From assembly GCA_002347485.1 (NCBI GenBank), contig DDXM01000058.1, positions 1-14,304 on the forward strand: a DNA stretch of 14,304 bases, written 5' to 3'. Under the pieces are notes generated by a model. It was not told the DNA's origin and made no database searches. It was given only the letters and a program-made list of their open reading frames with translations. Positions 1 to 7,952 of the stretch are shown one piece after another. Within the stretch, counting starts at the first letter, position 1, and every line of letters starts with the position of its first letter. Origin of the DNA: Anaerolineaceae bacterium UBA2260. Lineage in GTDB: Bacteria > Chloroflexota > Anaerolineae > Anaerolineales > Anaerolineaceae. A program made the position numbers and the translations under genes.

Positions 1-9
1 CTTCGCCAT
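1..9 (-). CDS. tuf: Start of elongation factor Tu (partial, first 3 codons only)
   Basis: Reading leftward, ATG-GCG-AAG (Met-Ala-Lys) sits at the window edge, preceded by a strong purine-rich Shine-Dalgarno (AAGGAGAGAGG, about positions 13-23) with about 4 bases to the ATG. The start lies 42 bases after the fusA stop. In the conserved str operon the gene after fusA is normally tuf, and EF-Tu proteins typically begin Met-Ala-Lys. The start codon and ribosome site are seen directly; the identity is inferred from gene order and three residues. Another gene beginning Met-Ala-Lys cannot be excluded. Confidence 0.65.
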
Positions 10-51
10 GTTTCCTCTCTCCTTAGAGATGATGAATAATGATATTGCTGC

Positions 52-2124
52 TTATCGATTTAGAATTTTTTCTGTAACGCTGGCTGAAACCGGGGCGTAA
101 TGGTCGAATTCCATCGTGAACACACCGCGTCCCTGGGTAGCCGACCGCAACTCGGTCGCATACCCAAACAGTTCTGCCAGCGGAACGATCGCGTGGATCG
201 CTTGCGCGTTGCCGGGTCGAATATCCATACCCTGCACTTCACCGCGCCGCGAGGTTACCTGTCCAAGCACATCCCCAAGGTACTCCTCAGGAACAACAAC
301 TTCTACCTTCATAATGGGTTCCAATAATACCGGGGAACCTTTTTGCAAACCTTCACGCATGCACATGATGGCGGCCATCTTAAAGGCCATTTCACTGGAA
401 TCGACTTCATGGAACGAGCCATCGATCAGTTTAATATTGAGGTCTGTAACCTGATACCCGGCCAGCACGCCGGATTCCACTGCTTCCCGCACGCCTTTTT
501 CAACCGCCGGGATGTACTCTTTCGGGATCACACCGCCAGTGATTTTGTTTTCGAAACTAATACCGGACCCCCGCTCGAGCGGAGTAAGAGAAAGCACTAC
601 ATGACCGTACTGACCATGACCGCCGCTCTGTTTGACGTATTTGTAAGCGATCGAGGGTACCTCGCGCGTGATGGTCTCGCGGTAAGAGACCCGGGGGTTG
701 CCGACATTCGCCTGCACGCGGAACTCGCGCAGCATGCGGTCGACGAGCACATCCAGGTGAAGCTCCCCCATGCCGCCAATGATGGTCTGCCCGGAATTCT
801 CGTCGGTGCGCACCTTGAAGGTGGGGTCTTCTTCCGCCAACCGCTGTAGCGCGTTGGCCATCTTGTCCTGGTCCGCGCTCGATTTAGGCTCGATCGCGAT
901 GGAGATCACAGGATCAGGGAATGTAATACTTTCAAGGATTACCGGTTTATGCACGCTGCACAGCGTCTCGCCAGTGAAGGTATCCTTCAGCCCAAGCACC
1001 GCGCCGATATCGCCGGCGTTCACCTCGGTGATATCCTCTCGCCGGTCAGCGTACATGCGCAACAACCGTCCAATGCGTTCCTTGCGCTGTTTGATCGGGT
1101 TGTAGACCATCTCACCGGATTTGATCGATCCGGAATAGACACGGAAGTAAGCCAGCCTGCCCACGTACGGATCGCTGACGATCTTGAACACCAGTGCGCT
1201 CAAAGGAGCGTCATCATCAGTGGGTAACTCGATGGTTTCATCTTTGTCAGGGATATGCGCGGTTACAGCCGGAATATCCAACGGCGAAGGGAGGTAATCC
1301 AGCACAGCATCCAACACCAGCTGGACGCCCTTGTTGCGTAGTGAAGAACCACAGAAAACCGGTGTGGCTTTGGTGGTGAGCACCGCATTGCGCAGCGTGG
1401 TCTTTAATTCCTCGATGGTGAGCTTTTCACCTTCGAGGTATTTCATCGTCATGTCATCATCCAGCTCGGCGATCTTTTCCACCATCTGCGCGCGAAGATC
1501 TTCTGCCTGTGACAGAAGGTCAGCGGGTATATCTGTGACCTTGGGCTCCTTGCCCAATTCATCATCGAAGTAGACGGCCTGCATGGTCATCAGGTCGACC
1601 ATGCCCTTAAAGCCGGATTCACTGCCGATCGGCAATTGCATTTGGATCGGGTTCGCTCCAAGGCGGTCACGGATCGTACCGATGGTATATTCCAATGACG
1701 CGCCAGTGCGATCCATCTTGTTGACAAAGCAAATGCGCGGCACGTTATAGCGGTCAGCCTGGCGCCAGACGGTTTCACTTTGCGGCTCAACACCCTGCAC
1801 GGCGTCAAACACAACCACGCCGCCATCCAGCACGCGTAAGGAACGCTGCACTTCGGCGGTGAAGTCGATATGACCCGGGGTATCGATCACATTGATCTGG
1901 TAGCCCTTCCACTCAGCGGTTACCGCGGCAGAAACGATCGTGATTCCACGCTCTCGTTCCTGGGCCATCCAATCGGTGACCGTGGTGCCTTCATCCACGT
2001 TGCCGATGCGATAGGTCCGGCCGGAATAAAAGAGGATCCGCTCAGTCGTCGTGGTTTTACCCGCGTCGATATGAGCAATGATCCCGATATTTCGGCACTT
2101 ATCTAAGGGAAAATTGCGTGGCAT
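52..2124 (-). CDS. fusA: Translation elongation factor G (EF-G), 690 aa
   Basis: EF-G is the GTPase that drives tRNA and mRNA translocation on the ribosome and, with RRF, helps recycle ribosomes. The N-terminal G domain is complete: P-loop AHIDAGKT at residues 17-24, switch I ERGITI near 58-63, DTPGH at 81-85, NKMD at 135-138, and a G5-like CGSS near 258. Domain II, the III/V ferredoxin-like folds and domain IV (GGHGQYGHV motif) follow, ending with the usual EF-G C-terminus. The length is normal for bacterial EF-G (about 690-705). The ATG at 2124 has only a modest Shine-Dalgarno (CAGGTTAAG), but the N-terminus MPRNFPLDKCRNIGI fits the family. It is third in rpsL-rpsG-fusA-(tuf), 24 bases after rpsG, so probably co-transcribed from the promoter at 3200-3228. 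No unusual substitutions were noticed in the GTPase motifs. Confidence 0.98.
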   Translation of the reverse strand: MPRNFPLDKCRNIGIIAHIDAGKTTTTERILFYSGRTYRIGNVDEGTTVTDWMAQERERGITIVSAAVTAEWKGYQINVIDTPGHIDFTAEVQRSLRVLDGGVVVFDAVQGVEPQSETVWRQADRYNVPRICFVNKMDRTGASLEYTIGTIRDRLGANPIQMQLPIGSESGFKGMVDLMTMQAVYFDDELGKEPKVTDIPADLLSQAEDLRAQMVEKIAELDDDMTMKYLEGEKLTIEELKTTLRNAVLTTKATPVFCGSSLRNKGVQLVLDAVLDYLPSPLDIPAVTAHIPDKDETIELPTDDDAPLSALVFKIVSDPYVGRLAYFRVYSGSIKSGEMVYNPIKQRKERIGRLLRMYADRREDITEVNAGDIGAVLGLKDTFTGETLCSVHKPVILESITFPDPVISIAIEPKSSADQDKMANALQRLAEEDPTFKVRTDENSGQTIIGGMGELHLDVLVDRMLREFRVQANVGNPRVSYRETITREVPSIAYKYVKQSGGHGQYGHVVLSLTPLERGSGISFENKITGGVIPKEYIPAVEKGVREAVESGVLAGYQVTDLNIKLIDGSFHEVDSSEMAFKMAAIMCMREGLQKGSPVLLEPIMKVEVVVPEEYLGDVLGQVTSRRGEVQGMDIRPGNAQAIHAIVPLAELFGYATELRSATQGRGVFTMEFDHYAPVSASVTEKILNR

Positions 2125-2148
2125 CTTAACCTGCTGATTCGCCTTAAA

Positions 2149-2616
2149 TTACATTCGGTAATGGGAGAAGGCGCGGTTGGCCTCTGCCATTTTATGGGTT
2201 TCTTCGCGCTTGCGCACGGCTGCACCCTGGTTGTTGGAGGCTTCGATCAACTCAGCGGCCAGTTTTTCGGCGTAGGAATTACCAGTGCGGTTGGTTGAAG
2301 CATCTAGGATCCAGCGCATGGCGAGCGTTAATCGGCGTCCGGTTGGAACTTCCACGGGAACCTGGTATGTAGCGCCACCCACACGGCGTGGGCGAACTTC
2401 CATGACCGGTCCAACATTTTTCAACGCCATGTCCATCACTTCGACGGGAGATTTGCCGGTTTTGTCCTTCACGATATCCAGCGCGTCATACATAATGGTG
2501 GTGGCAACACTTTTCTTGCCGCGCTTCATGATGCGGTGAATAAAGAAGGTCACTGGGACACTGTTATAGCGCACATCCGGCGCAACTTCGCGGGGTTCGG
2601 GCTTCGTTCTTCGCAT
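2149..2616 (-). CDS. rpsG: 30S ribosomal protein S7, 155 aa
   Basis: S7 is the primary assembly protein of the 30S head; it binds the 3' major domain of 16S rRNA and lies near the E-site tRNA. The sequence starts MRRTKPEPREVAPDVRYNS, has the S7 signature with RRVGGATYQVPVEV at about residues 77-90, and ends in the basic ANRAFSHYRM tail. The length matches the family (155-156). The ATG at 2616 is preceded by GGAG with a 7-base spacer. It lies 25 bases after rpsL and 24 before fusA, inside the str operon. In Escherichia coli S7 represses its own operon by binding the rpsL-rpsG intercistronic RNA; here that spacer is only 25 bases, so the E. coli-type regulatory structure is not present. Confidence 0.98.
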   Translation of the reverse strand: MRRTKPEPREVAPDVRYNSVPVTFFIHRIMKRGKKSVATTIMYDALDIVKDKTGKSPVEVMDMALKNVGPVMEVRPRRVGGATYQVPVEVPTGRRLTLAMRWILDASTNRTGNSYAEKLAAELIEASNNQGAAVRKREETHKMAEANRAFSHYRM

Positions 2617-2641
2617 TCAATTACTCCATCTACTTTATGTA

Positions 2642-3061
2642 TTAGGCTTTCGGGCGCTTCGATCCGTACTTGGACCGTCCCTGGGCGCGCTTGGCAACAC
2701 CGGTTGTGTCCAGCGTACCGCGAACAATATGATAGCGAACGCCAGGAAGGTCCTTCACACGACCACCGCGCACCAGCACCACGGAGTGCTCCTGCAACTG
2801 GTGCCCTTCACCAGGAATGTAGGCTGTGACTTCGATCCCGTTCGATAACCTGACACGGGCGATCTTGCGCAGAGCCGAGTTCGGCTTCTTGGGAGTCATG
2901 GTTCTGACGACGGTGCAAACACCGCGTTTCTGCGGCGCGCCTTTTTCCAGGCGGGAACGGCGCTGTTTCATCGAGTTCAGTGTGTACTGCAACGCGGGTG
3001 CTTTGCTCTTAACCCTTCTCGACTCACGACTCTTGCGGACCAATTGATTGATTGTTGGCAC
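2642..3061 (-). CDS. rpsL: 30S ribosomal protein S12, 139 aa, with internal basic insertion
   Basis: S12 lines the decoding centre of the 30S subunit and affects accuracy and streptomycin binding. The start is GTG (3061-3059) with Shine-Dalgarno GGAGG 10 bases upstream; MPTINQLVRKSR is the standard S12 N-terminus. Conserved blocks are PQKRGVCTVVRTMTPKKPNSALRK (stated in part: PKKPNSALRK at 57-66) and VKDLPGVRYH at 102-111. Lys58 corresponds to E. coli Lys42 of the mature protein (wild type for streptomycin sensitivity) and Asp104 to the methylthiolated Asp88. Compared with the 124-residue E. coli protein, residues 25-42 replace three residues, a net gain of 15, which accounts exactly for the length of 139. 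The usual GEGHN loop reads GEGHQ (84-88). It is the first gene of the str operon. Confidence 0.98.
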   Translation of the reverse strand: MPTINQLVRKSRESRRVKSKAPALQYTLNSMKQRRSRLEKGAPQKRGVCTVVRTMTPKKPNSALRKIARVRLSNGIEVTAYIPGEGHQLQEHSVVLVRGGRVKDLPGVRYHIVRGTLDTTGVAKRAQGRSKYGSKRPKA

Positions 3062-3111
3062 TTCTTCTTTGCCTCCGTAAAAAAATTACCTTTCTTCTTA
3101 TTCAACAAGAT

Positions 3112-3138
3112 GAGACCATCGACTGCAATGATGGCCTC
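3112..3138 (-). promoter_or_regulatory. Hairpin in the 5' leader of the str operon
   Basis: On the transcribed strand GAGGCCATC, a 9-base loop (ATTGCAGTC) and GATGGTCTC form a 9-bp stem with one G-U pair. It lies inside the roughly 130-base untranslated leader between the promoter at 3200-3228 and the rpsL GTG. No T-run follows, so it is not a standard intrinsic terminator. The upstream leader also has CCTC-TG-CC that could pair with GG-T-GAGG, competing for the same GAGG. This could be a ribosomal-protein or attenuation-type control element; the fold is visible, the role is inference. Confidence 0.4.
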
Positions 3139-3199
3139 ACCGATTCACACTGATGGCAGAGGATGACACATCACCTTGCAACTTGAGCAACGGCGAAAA

Positions 3200-3228
3200 A
3201 TTATATCATGGGGGTTTGTCATGGTCAA
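3200..3228 (-). promoter_or_regulatory. Sigma70-type promoter of the rpsL-rpsG-fusA-tuf operon
   Basis: On the minus strand, -35 TTGACC (3228-3223) and a perfect -10 TATAAT (3205-3200) are separated by exactly 17 bases, with TGA directly before the -10. The predicted transcript start is near 3193, giving a leader of about 130 bases before the rpsL GTG. The promoter lies 43 bases past the rpoB stop, so the str operon has its own promoter. No intrinsic terminator is visible between rpoB and this promoter, so some read-through from rpoB is possible. Confidence 0.85.
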
Positions 3229-3271
3229 GATACTGATGTGCCAATCAAACCCTTTTCGCTGATGCTGCCAG

Positions 3272-6200
3272 TTACAGCAGTCCCTGCAGCTCCTCGCCAA
3301 GACCAAGTAAACCAGTCTCCAGGCGTGGAGGTCTTACTCTTTCTTCGTCTTTCCCAAAGCGGATGACTTCTTTTGTATCCATCACCGCTTCTACAGCCAA
3401 TCCGAGGCTCTGAAGTTCCTTCACTAGCACTCTGAACGAAGCAGGTAGGCTTGGATCCTCGATGGGTTCACCTTTCACGATCGCTTCATACGTGCTCACG
3501 CGTCCCTGCACATCATCAGATTTAACCGTCAGCATTTCCTGCAGGGTAAAGGCCGCGCCGTAGGCTTCCAGCGCCCATACTTCCATTTCACCGAAGCGCT
3601 GACCGCCGAATTGCGCCTTACCGCCCAAAGGCTGCTGGGTCACCAGACTGTAAGGGCCGGTAGAGCGCGCGTGCACCTTGTCTTCGACCAGGTGATGCAG
3701 CTTGAGCATAGTCATCACGCCCACGGTTACCGGTTGGTCGTATGGCTGACCAGTCTTGCCGTCGCGTAATTTTTGTTTGCCCAGGATCGGCAGCGCGATG
3801 GATTTGTCGAGCGCGTATTGCTCAGCCTGACTGCGAACTTCTTCATCCTTGATCTTTTCAGCGTCTTTGCCGTACTTTTCCAACCATACGCGCAGGCAGA
3901 TATTAATCGCCTTTGTGTCAACTTCAATCCTGGCTGGTTCCGTGGTGTAACTGCCTTTTCGCAGGATGGGCTCTGTCTCGAGACCATGCTCCAGCAACCA
4001 GCTTTCAAGGTTGATTTGTCGGGCATAAATGTTATCGGTCGCCATGCGGTCGATGTCGTATTTTTTATTGTCGAGCGTTTGTTCGAGGAACAGAAGCCTG
4101 ACTTCCTCATCGTCCTTGATGGTCTCAGGATCGAATTCCATCCCATTCAACCACTCCCAGGATTTGATACCGGTTTCCCTCCAGGCTTCGTCCATTAGCC
4201 ACGCGCGGGCGAGCTCTGCCTCGATCTCGAATTCGGTCGCGCCGTCAAAGACAGGTGTGACCGCTTCGAAGCCCAGCTCACGGGCTGCCCAGCCAAGGTG
4301 TGTTTCGAGCACCTGACCAATGTTCATACGCCCGGGCACGCCGAGAGGATTCAAAATGATGTCAACCGGGGTGCCATCCTCGAGGAACGGCATGTTCTCC
4401 ACCGGCACCACACGGGAAACAACACCCTTGTTGCCATGACGTCCAGCCATTTTATCGCCAGCGGTGATCTTGCGGCGTTGCGCGACTGAAACGCGCACCA
4501 TCATGTCCACGCCCGCAGAAAGATCTACGTTGTCCTCGCGAGTAAACACCTTCACATCCACCACCTTACCACGTTCGCCATGAGGCATGCGCAGGGAGGT
4601 ATCTTTCACATCGCGTGATTTCTCACCGAAGATGGCACGCAAGAGGCGCTCTTCAGGGGTCAGTTCCTTTTCGCCCTTGGGAGTGATCTTGCCGACCAGG
4701 ATGTCATTGGGGCCGACTTCCGCGCCGATGCGGATGATGCCCTGCTCATCAAGGTCCTTGATCGCGTCTTCGCCTACATTGGGAATGTCGCGGGTGATCT
4801 CTTCAGGTCCGAGCTTGGTATCGCGCGCCTCGACCTCGTACTTTTCAATGTGCACCGAGGTAAATTTATCGTCCTGCACCAGGCGTTCGGAAATGAGGAT
4901 CGCGTCCTCAAAGTTGCCGCCTTCCCAGGAGATGAACGCGACTACCACATTCTGACCAAGCGCGAGTTTACCATTCACGGTGGAGGATGAGTCCGCCAGA
5001 ATGTCTCCCTTGTGCACGCGTTGACCCTTGGTCACCGCGGGGCGCTGATCAATGCAGGTGCTCTGATTAGAGCGCTGGTACTTGCGAAGTCTGTACTCGT
5101 GCAATTTGCCTTCGCTATTCTTGACCACGACAGTCTGCCCGGTGACGGAAACAACATCCCCGTCTTCCTGGGCGATCACAACCTGACCGGAATCGAGCGC
5201 AGCATAGCGCTCCATGCCGGTGGAAATGATGGGGCTGTCAGGATTGATCAGCGGAACTGCCTGTGCTTGCATGTTGGAGCCCATCAAGGCGCGGTTCGCG
5301 TCATCGTGCTCCAGGAAGGGAATGAGAGCAGCGCTGATACCCACCACCTGGTGTGGAGAAACGTCCATGTAATTGACACTGTCAGCCAGCGACATGATGA
5401 AGTCACTGTGATAACGGCAGGAGATCTGCTCCTGGAGGAACTCGTTGTTCTCGTCCAGGGGAGTGTTCGCCTGGGCGATCACGAATTTATCTTCCGCGTC
5501 AGCGGACAGGTATTCCACTTCCGCGGTAACGAAAGGCTTAACGAAAATGGAATCCTTCTTTGCCGACTTGATCTTCTTCAAGACTGCGGCAGTGATCCGT
5601 TCGCCTTCCTTGGCGATGATCTCACCAGTTTTCTCATCGGTCAGGGTCTCGCGGAGTACGCGACCCTCAAGCCGGGGATCGTTGCTGGCTAACGCTTTGA
5701 GCACTTTGCGATATGGGGTTTCGATGAAACCATACTCGTTCACCCGCGCGTAGCTCGCCAGACGGCCGATGAGACCGATGTTCGGGCCTTCAGGGGTTTC
5801 GATGGGGCAAATGCGCCCATAGTGCGAGTGATGCACATCGCGCACATCAAAGCCGGCGCGCTCGCGGCGCAGACCGCCGGGACCCAGTGCGGAGAGCGTG
5901 CGCTTGCTGCGCAGCTCGGCCAGCGGGTTGGTCTGGTCCATGAATTGTGAAAGCTGGGAAGATCCGAAGAACTCGCGCAGCGCGGCTACAACCGGGCGAA
6001 TGTTAATGAGGCTGACCGGTGAAACCTGCTCCTGGTCGCGGATTGACATGCGTTCCTTGATGACGCGCTCCATGCGGCGCAAGCCAATGCGCAATTTGTT
6101 TTGGATTAACTCGCCATTGGTTTTTACGCGGCGATTGCCGAGATGGTCGATATCGTCCTTGTCTTCGCGCCGGTTATTGATCAGGATCATGCGGCGGATC

Positions 6201-7192
6201 AAGTGAACGACATCCCATTTGGTAACACTGCGATGCGAAACCGGGATACGGTCCATCAGGTCCAATTTCTGATTCAGCTTATAGCGACCTACCTTTTCCA
6301 GGTCGTAATGGCGGCTGTCAAAGAGCTGTTCTTCAAGGAATTGTCTGGCATTTTCCAGGTTGGCGGGATCGCCGGGGCGCATGCGGCGGAAGAATTCGAT
6401 CAACGCGGCTTCAGCCACCGTCTCACCGTGGCTGAGGTCCCACACCGGCTCCTGTCGGATTGTGGACGGGATGAACTGGCGATCGGGATCATTGTCAATA
6501 TCGCTGAAAAGGGCGATCAACTCCTCATCGGAGCCGGTCTTGAAAGGTGAATCCCCGCCGAGGCGGTCATCCACTGCGGCCATCGCGCGCAGGAAGATCG
6601 TGATGGGTACGGTGCGCTTGCGGTTGAACTTCAAGATCAGATAGTCGTTCTTCCTGGTCTCAAACTCCATCCAGGCACCGCGGTCAGGGATCAATTTTGC
6701 CATAGCCAGCGGGTGGCCTGTTGCGCGATCAACCGGAGCTTCAAAGTAGACGCCCGGCGAACGGATCAACTGGGATACCACAACGCGTTCGGTTCCATTA
6801 ATAATGAATGTACCCTTTTCGGTCATTTCAGGGAAATCGCCCAGGAAGATGTCCGATTTTACCGGTTCCGGAATATCGGGGCCGGATAGGAGCACGGAAA
6901 CATACATGGGACTGGCGTAAGTGAGGTCACGCTCGACGCATTCCTCGATGGAATTCTTGGGCGGCTCAAACCAGTACTTCAACCCCCATTGCCTGGCTTC
7001 GGGGCTGCGTCCGGGGAAGTGCAGGCGCATGCCTTTGTTATACGACTCAATGGGGGAAATCTCATCGAACAGGTCTTCGAGACTTTCCTCTTTGAGCTGC
7101 TTAAATGATTGCAGTTGTACTTCGATTAGGTTGGGTAAATCAAAAATCGTCGGGATACGTGCGTAAGTTTTAGTTGGTAAAGCAGAAGCCAT
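3272..7192 (-). CDS. rpoB: DNA-directed RNA polymerase beta subunit, 1306 aa
   Basis: Beta is one half of the catalytic cleft of RNA polymerase. The ATG at 7192 has a clear AGGAG 6 bases upstream. Recognisable blocks include the rifampicin-pocket region FFGSSQLSQFMDQ (around 405-420), the following ALGPGGLRRERAGFDVRDVH and CPIETPEGPNIGLI, the catalytic-site lysines Lys914 and Lys922 in GDKMAGRHGNKG, and the C-terminal GGKAQFGGQRFGEMEVWALE clamp-contact region. Two oddities stand out. Position 429, equivalent to E. coli His526, is Ser and position 432 (Arg529) is Thr. Residues about 986-1140 form a long stretch where Bacillus subtilis RpoB has only about 21 residues. rpoC does not follow and rplL does not precede it; rpoB appears to be a single-gene unit with its own promoter at 7272-7300. 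Confidence 0.98.
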   Translation of the reverse strand: MASALPTKTYARIPTIFDLPNLIEVQLQSFKQLKEESLEDLFDEISPIESYNKGMRLHFPGRSPEARQWGLKYWFEPPKNSIEECVERDLTYASPMYVSVLLSGPDIPEPVKSDIFLGDFPEMTEKGTFIINGTERVVVSQLIRSPGVYFEAPVDRATGHPLAMAKLIPDRGAWMEFETRKNDYLILKFNRKRTVPITIFLRAMAAVDDRLGGDSPFKTGSDEELIALFSDIDNDPDRQFIPSTIRQEPVWDLSHGETVAEAALIEFFRRMRPGDPANLENARQFLEEQLFDSRHYDLEKVGRYKLNQKLDLMDRIPVSHRSVTKWDVVHLIRRMILINNRREDKDDIDHLGNRRVKTNGELIQNKLRIGLRRMERVIKERMSIRDQEQVSPVSLINIRPVVAALREFFGSSQLSQFMDQTNPLAELRSKRTLSALGPGGLRRERAGFDVRDVHHSHYGRICPIETPEGPNIGLIGRLASYARVNEYGFIETPYRKVLKALASNDPRLEGRVLRETLTDEKTGEIIAKEGERITAAVLKKIKSAKKDSIFVKPFVTAEVEYLSADAEDKFVIAQANTPLDENNEFLQEQISCRYHSDFIMSLADSVNYMDVSPHQVVGISAALIPFLEHDDANRALMGSNMQAQAVPLINPDSPIISTGMERYAALDSGQVVIAQEDGDVVSVTGQTVVVKNSEGKLHEYRLRKYQRSNQSTCIDQRPAVTKGQRVHKGDILADSSSTVNGKLALGQNVVVAFISWEGGNFEDAILISERLVQDDKFTSVHIEKYEVEARDTKLGPEEITRDIPNVGEDAIKDLDEQGIIRIGAEVGPNDILVGKITPKGEKELTPEERLLRAIFGEKSRDVKDTSLRMPHGERGKVVDVKVFTREDNVDLSAGVDMMVRVSVAQRRKITAGDKMAGRHGNKGVVSRVVPVENMPFLEDGTPVDIILNPLGVPGRMNIGQVLETHLGWAARELGFEAVTPVFDGATEFEIEAELARAWLMDEAWRETGIKSWEWLNGMEFDPETIKDDEEVRLLFLEQTLDNKKYDIDRMATDNIYARQINLESWLLEHGLETEPILRKGSYTTEPARIEVDTKAINICLRVWLEKYGKDAEKIKDEEVRSQAEQYALDKSIALPILGKQKLRDGKTGQPYDQPVTVGVMTMLKLHHLVEDKVHARSTGPYSLVTQQPLGGKAQFGGQRFGEMEVWALEAYGAAFTLQEMLTVKSDDVQGRVSTYEAIVKGEPIEDPSLPASFRVLVKELQSLGLAVEAVMDTKEVIRFGKDEERVRPPRLETGLLGLGEELQGLL

Positions 7193-7271
7193 TGGTTTCT
7201 CCTAAGTATCAAACCTGGCGGTAATTGAATATTTTCCACGGCCATACCAGAGCCGGGATGCGCAAATTTTC

Positions 7272-7300
7272 ATTATATCAATGCATATTGGAATGGTCAA
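7272..7300 (-). promoter_or_regulatory. Sigma70-type promoter of rpoB
   Basis: On the minus strand, -35 TTGACC (7300-7295), a 17-base spacer and -10 TATAAT (7277-7272) preceded by TGA. The predicted start is near 7265, giving an untranslated leader of about 70 bases to the rpoB ATG. It lies 25 bases beyond the stop of the upstream phosphoesterase gene. The CTTGACCAT block and the TGATATAAT block are identical to those of the str-operon promoter at 3200-3228. Confidence 0.85.
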
Positions 7301-7325
7301 GGAAAATTGAGCTTGAAAATACAAT

Positions 7326-7952
7326 TTATTCCTGCTGACAACCACTATCCCCTGATTGCCATTTGCCAAACCTGACCAAAGCCCCTTCCAGGGCGATGAT
7401 CTCACCGTTAACACCGCCATCCGGGTGGAACTGAATTATACCAAACGTTAAACGAAAATCAGGTTTTTCAGCCACGCTGCTCGAGCCCGGATTGAAGTAC
7501 AGCCGGTTATCCAGCCGCCGATTTTCCGCGTGGTGGGAATGTCCGTAGATAAAGACCTCAACATCCAGTGCGAGGGATGGCAGCCGCTTTGCATAGCGGT
7601 CAAACTGATAACCTTGAAAGACGTTTTTTCCCTTGTCGATCCAGTAATGGTAAAAGTTGACTTGCCCATGCGTGAGCAAAGTGTCGACACCATTGATTTT
7701 GAACTGGAGATGGCGCGGGTGGGATTGTAGGAACCAATCCCGGTTGCCGGCGACCGCGTAAACGGGGGCGATCGACCTTAAATCATCTACCACCCGCGGC
7801 GTCGAAATATCCCCGGCGTGGAAGATATAGTCCACATTGCGCGCTTCCAACTGAGGTAACAAACGCGGATGAAGCGCATTTACCCGATCGGGAACATGAG
7901 TATCGGCCACCACGCCGATCACAATGGTTCGGTCAGAGCGCAGGTCGATCAT
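7326..7952 (-). CDS. Calcineurin-like metallophosphoesterase (YfcE/MJ0936 type), 208 aa
   Basis: A predicted cytoplasmic two-metal phosphodiesterase or phosphatase; the natural substrate is not predictable from sequence. The five metallophosphoesterase motifs are all present: Asp17-x-His19 (ADTHVPD), Gly-Asp48 (HAGDIS), GN70RD, His95 (LLTHG), and GHSH at 137-140, followed by NPGS (154-157), which is typical of the YfcE-like subfamily. The ATG at 7952 overlaps the stop of the upstream HAD gene as ATGA, implying translational coupling. An in-frame GTG 15 bases further upstream would also extend the frame but has no better ribosome site. No terminator is clear before the rpoB promoter. Function at the family level is secure; a role in phosphodiester or nucleotide turnover is inference. 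Confidence 0.88.
   Translation of the reverse strand: MIDLRSDRTIVIGVVADTHVPDRVNALHPRLLPQLEARNVDYIFHAGDISTPRVVDDLRSIAPVYAVAGNRDWFLQSHPRHLQFKINGVDTLLTHGQVNFYHYWIDKGKNVFQGYQFDRYAKRLPSLALDVEVFIYGHSHHAENRRLDNRLYFNPGSSSVAEKPDFRLTFGIIQFHPDGGVNGEIIALEGALVRFGKWQSGDSGCQQE

Noticed and set aside
5012..5692. Plus-strand open frame of 226 codons opposite rpoB
   Set aside because: It is antisense to a fully conserved part of RpoB, has no recognisable domain, and is explained by the G+C-biased codon use of rpoB. The same applies to long plus-strand frames opposite fusA and clpC.
7202..7420. Minus-strand 72-codon frame upstream of rpoB
   Set aside because: It runs through the end of the phosphoesterase gene and across the rpoB promoter, with no ribosome site or recognisable protein features.
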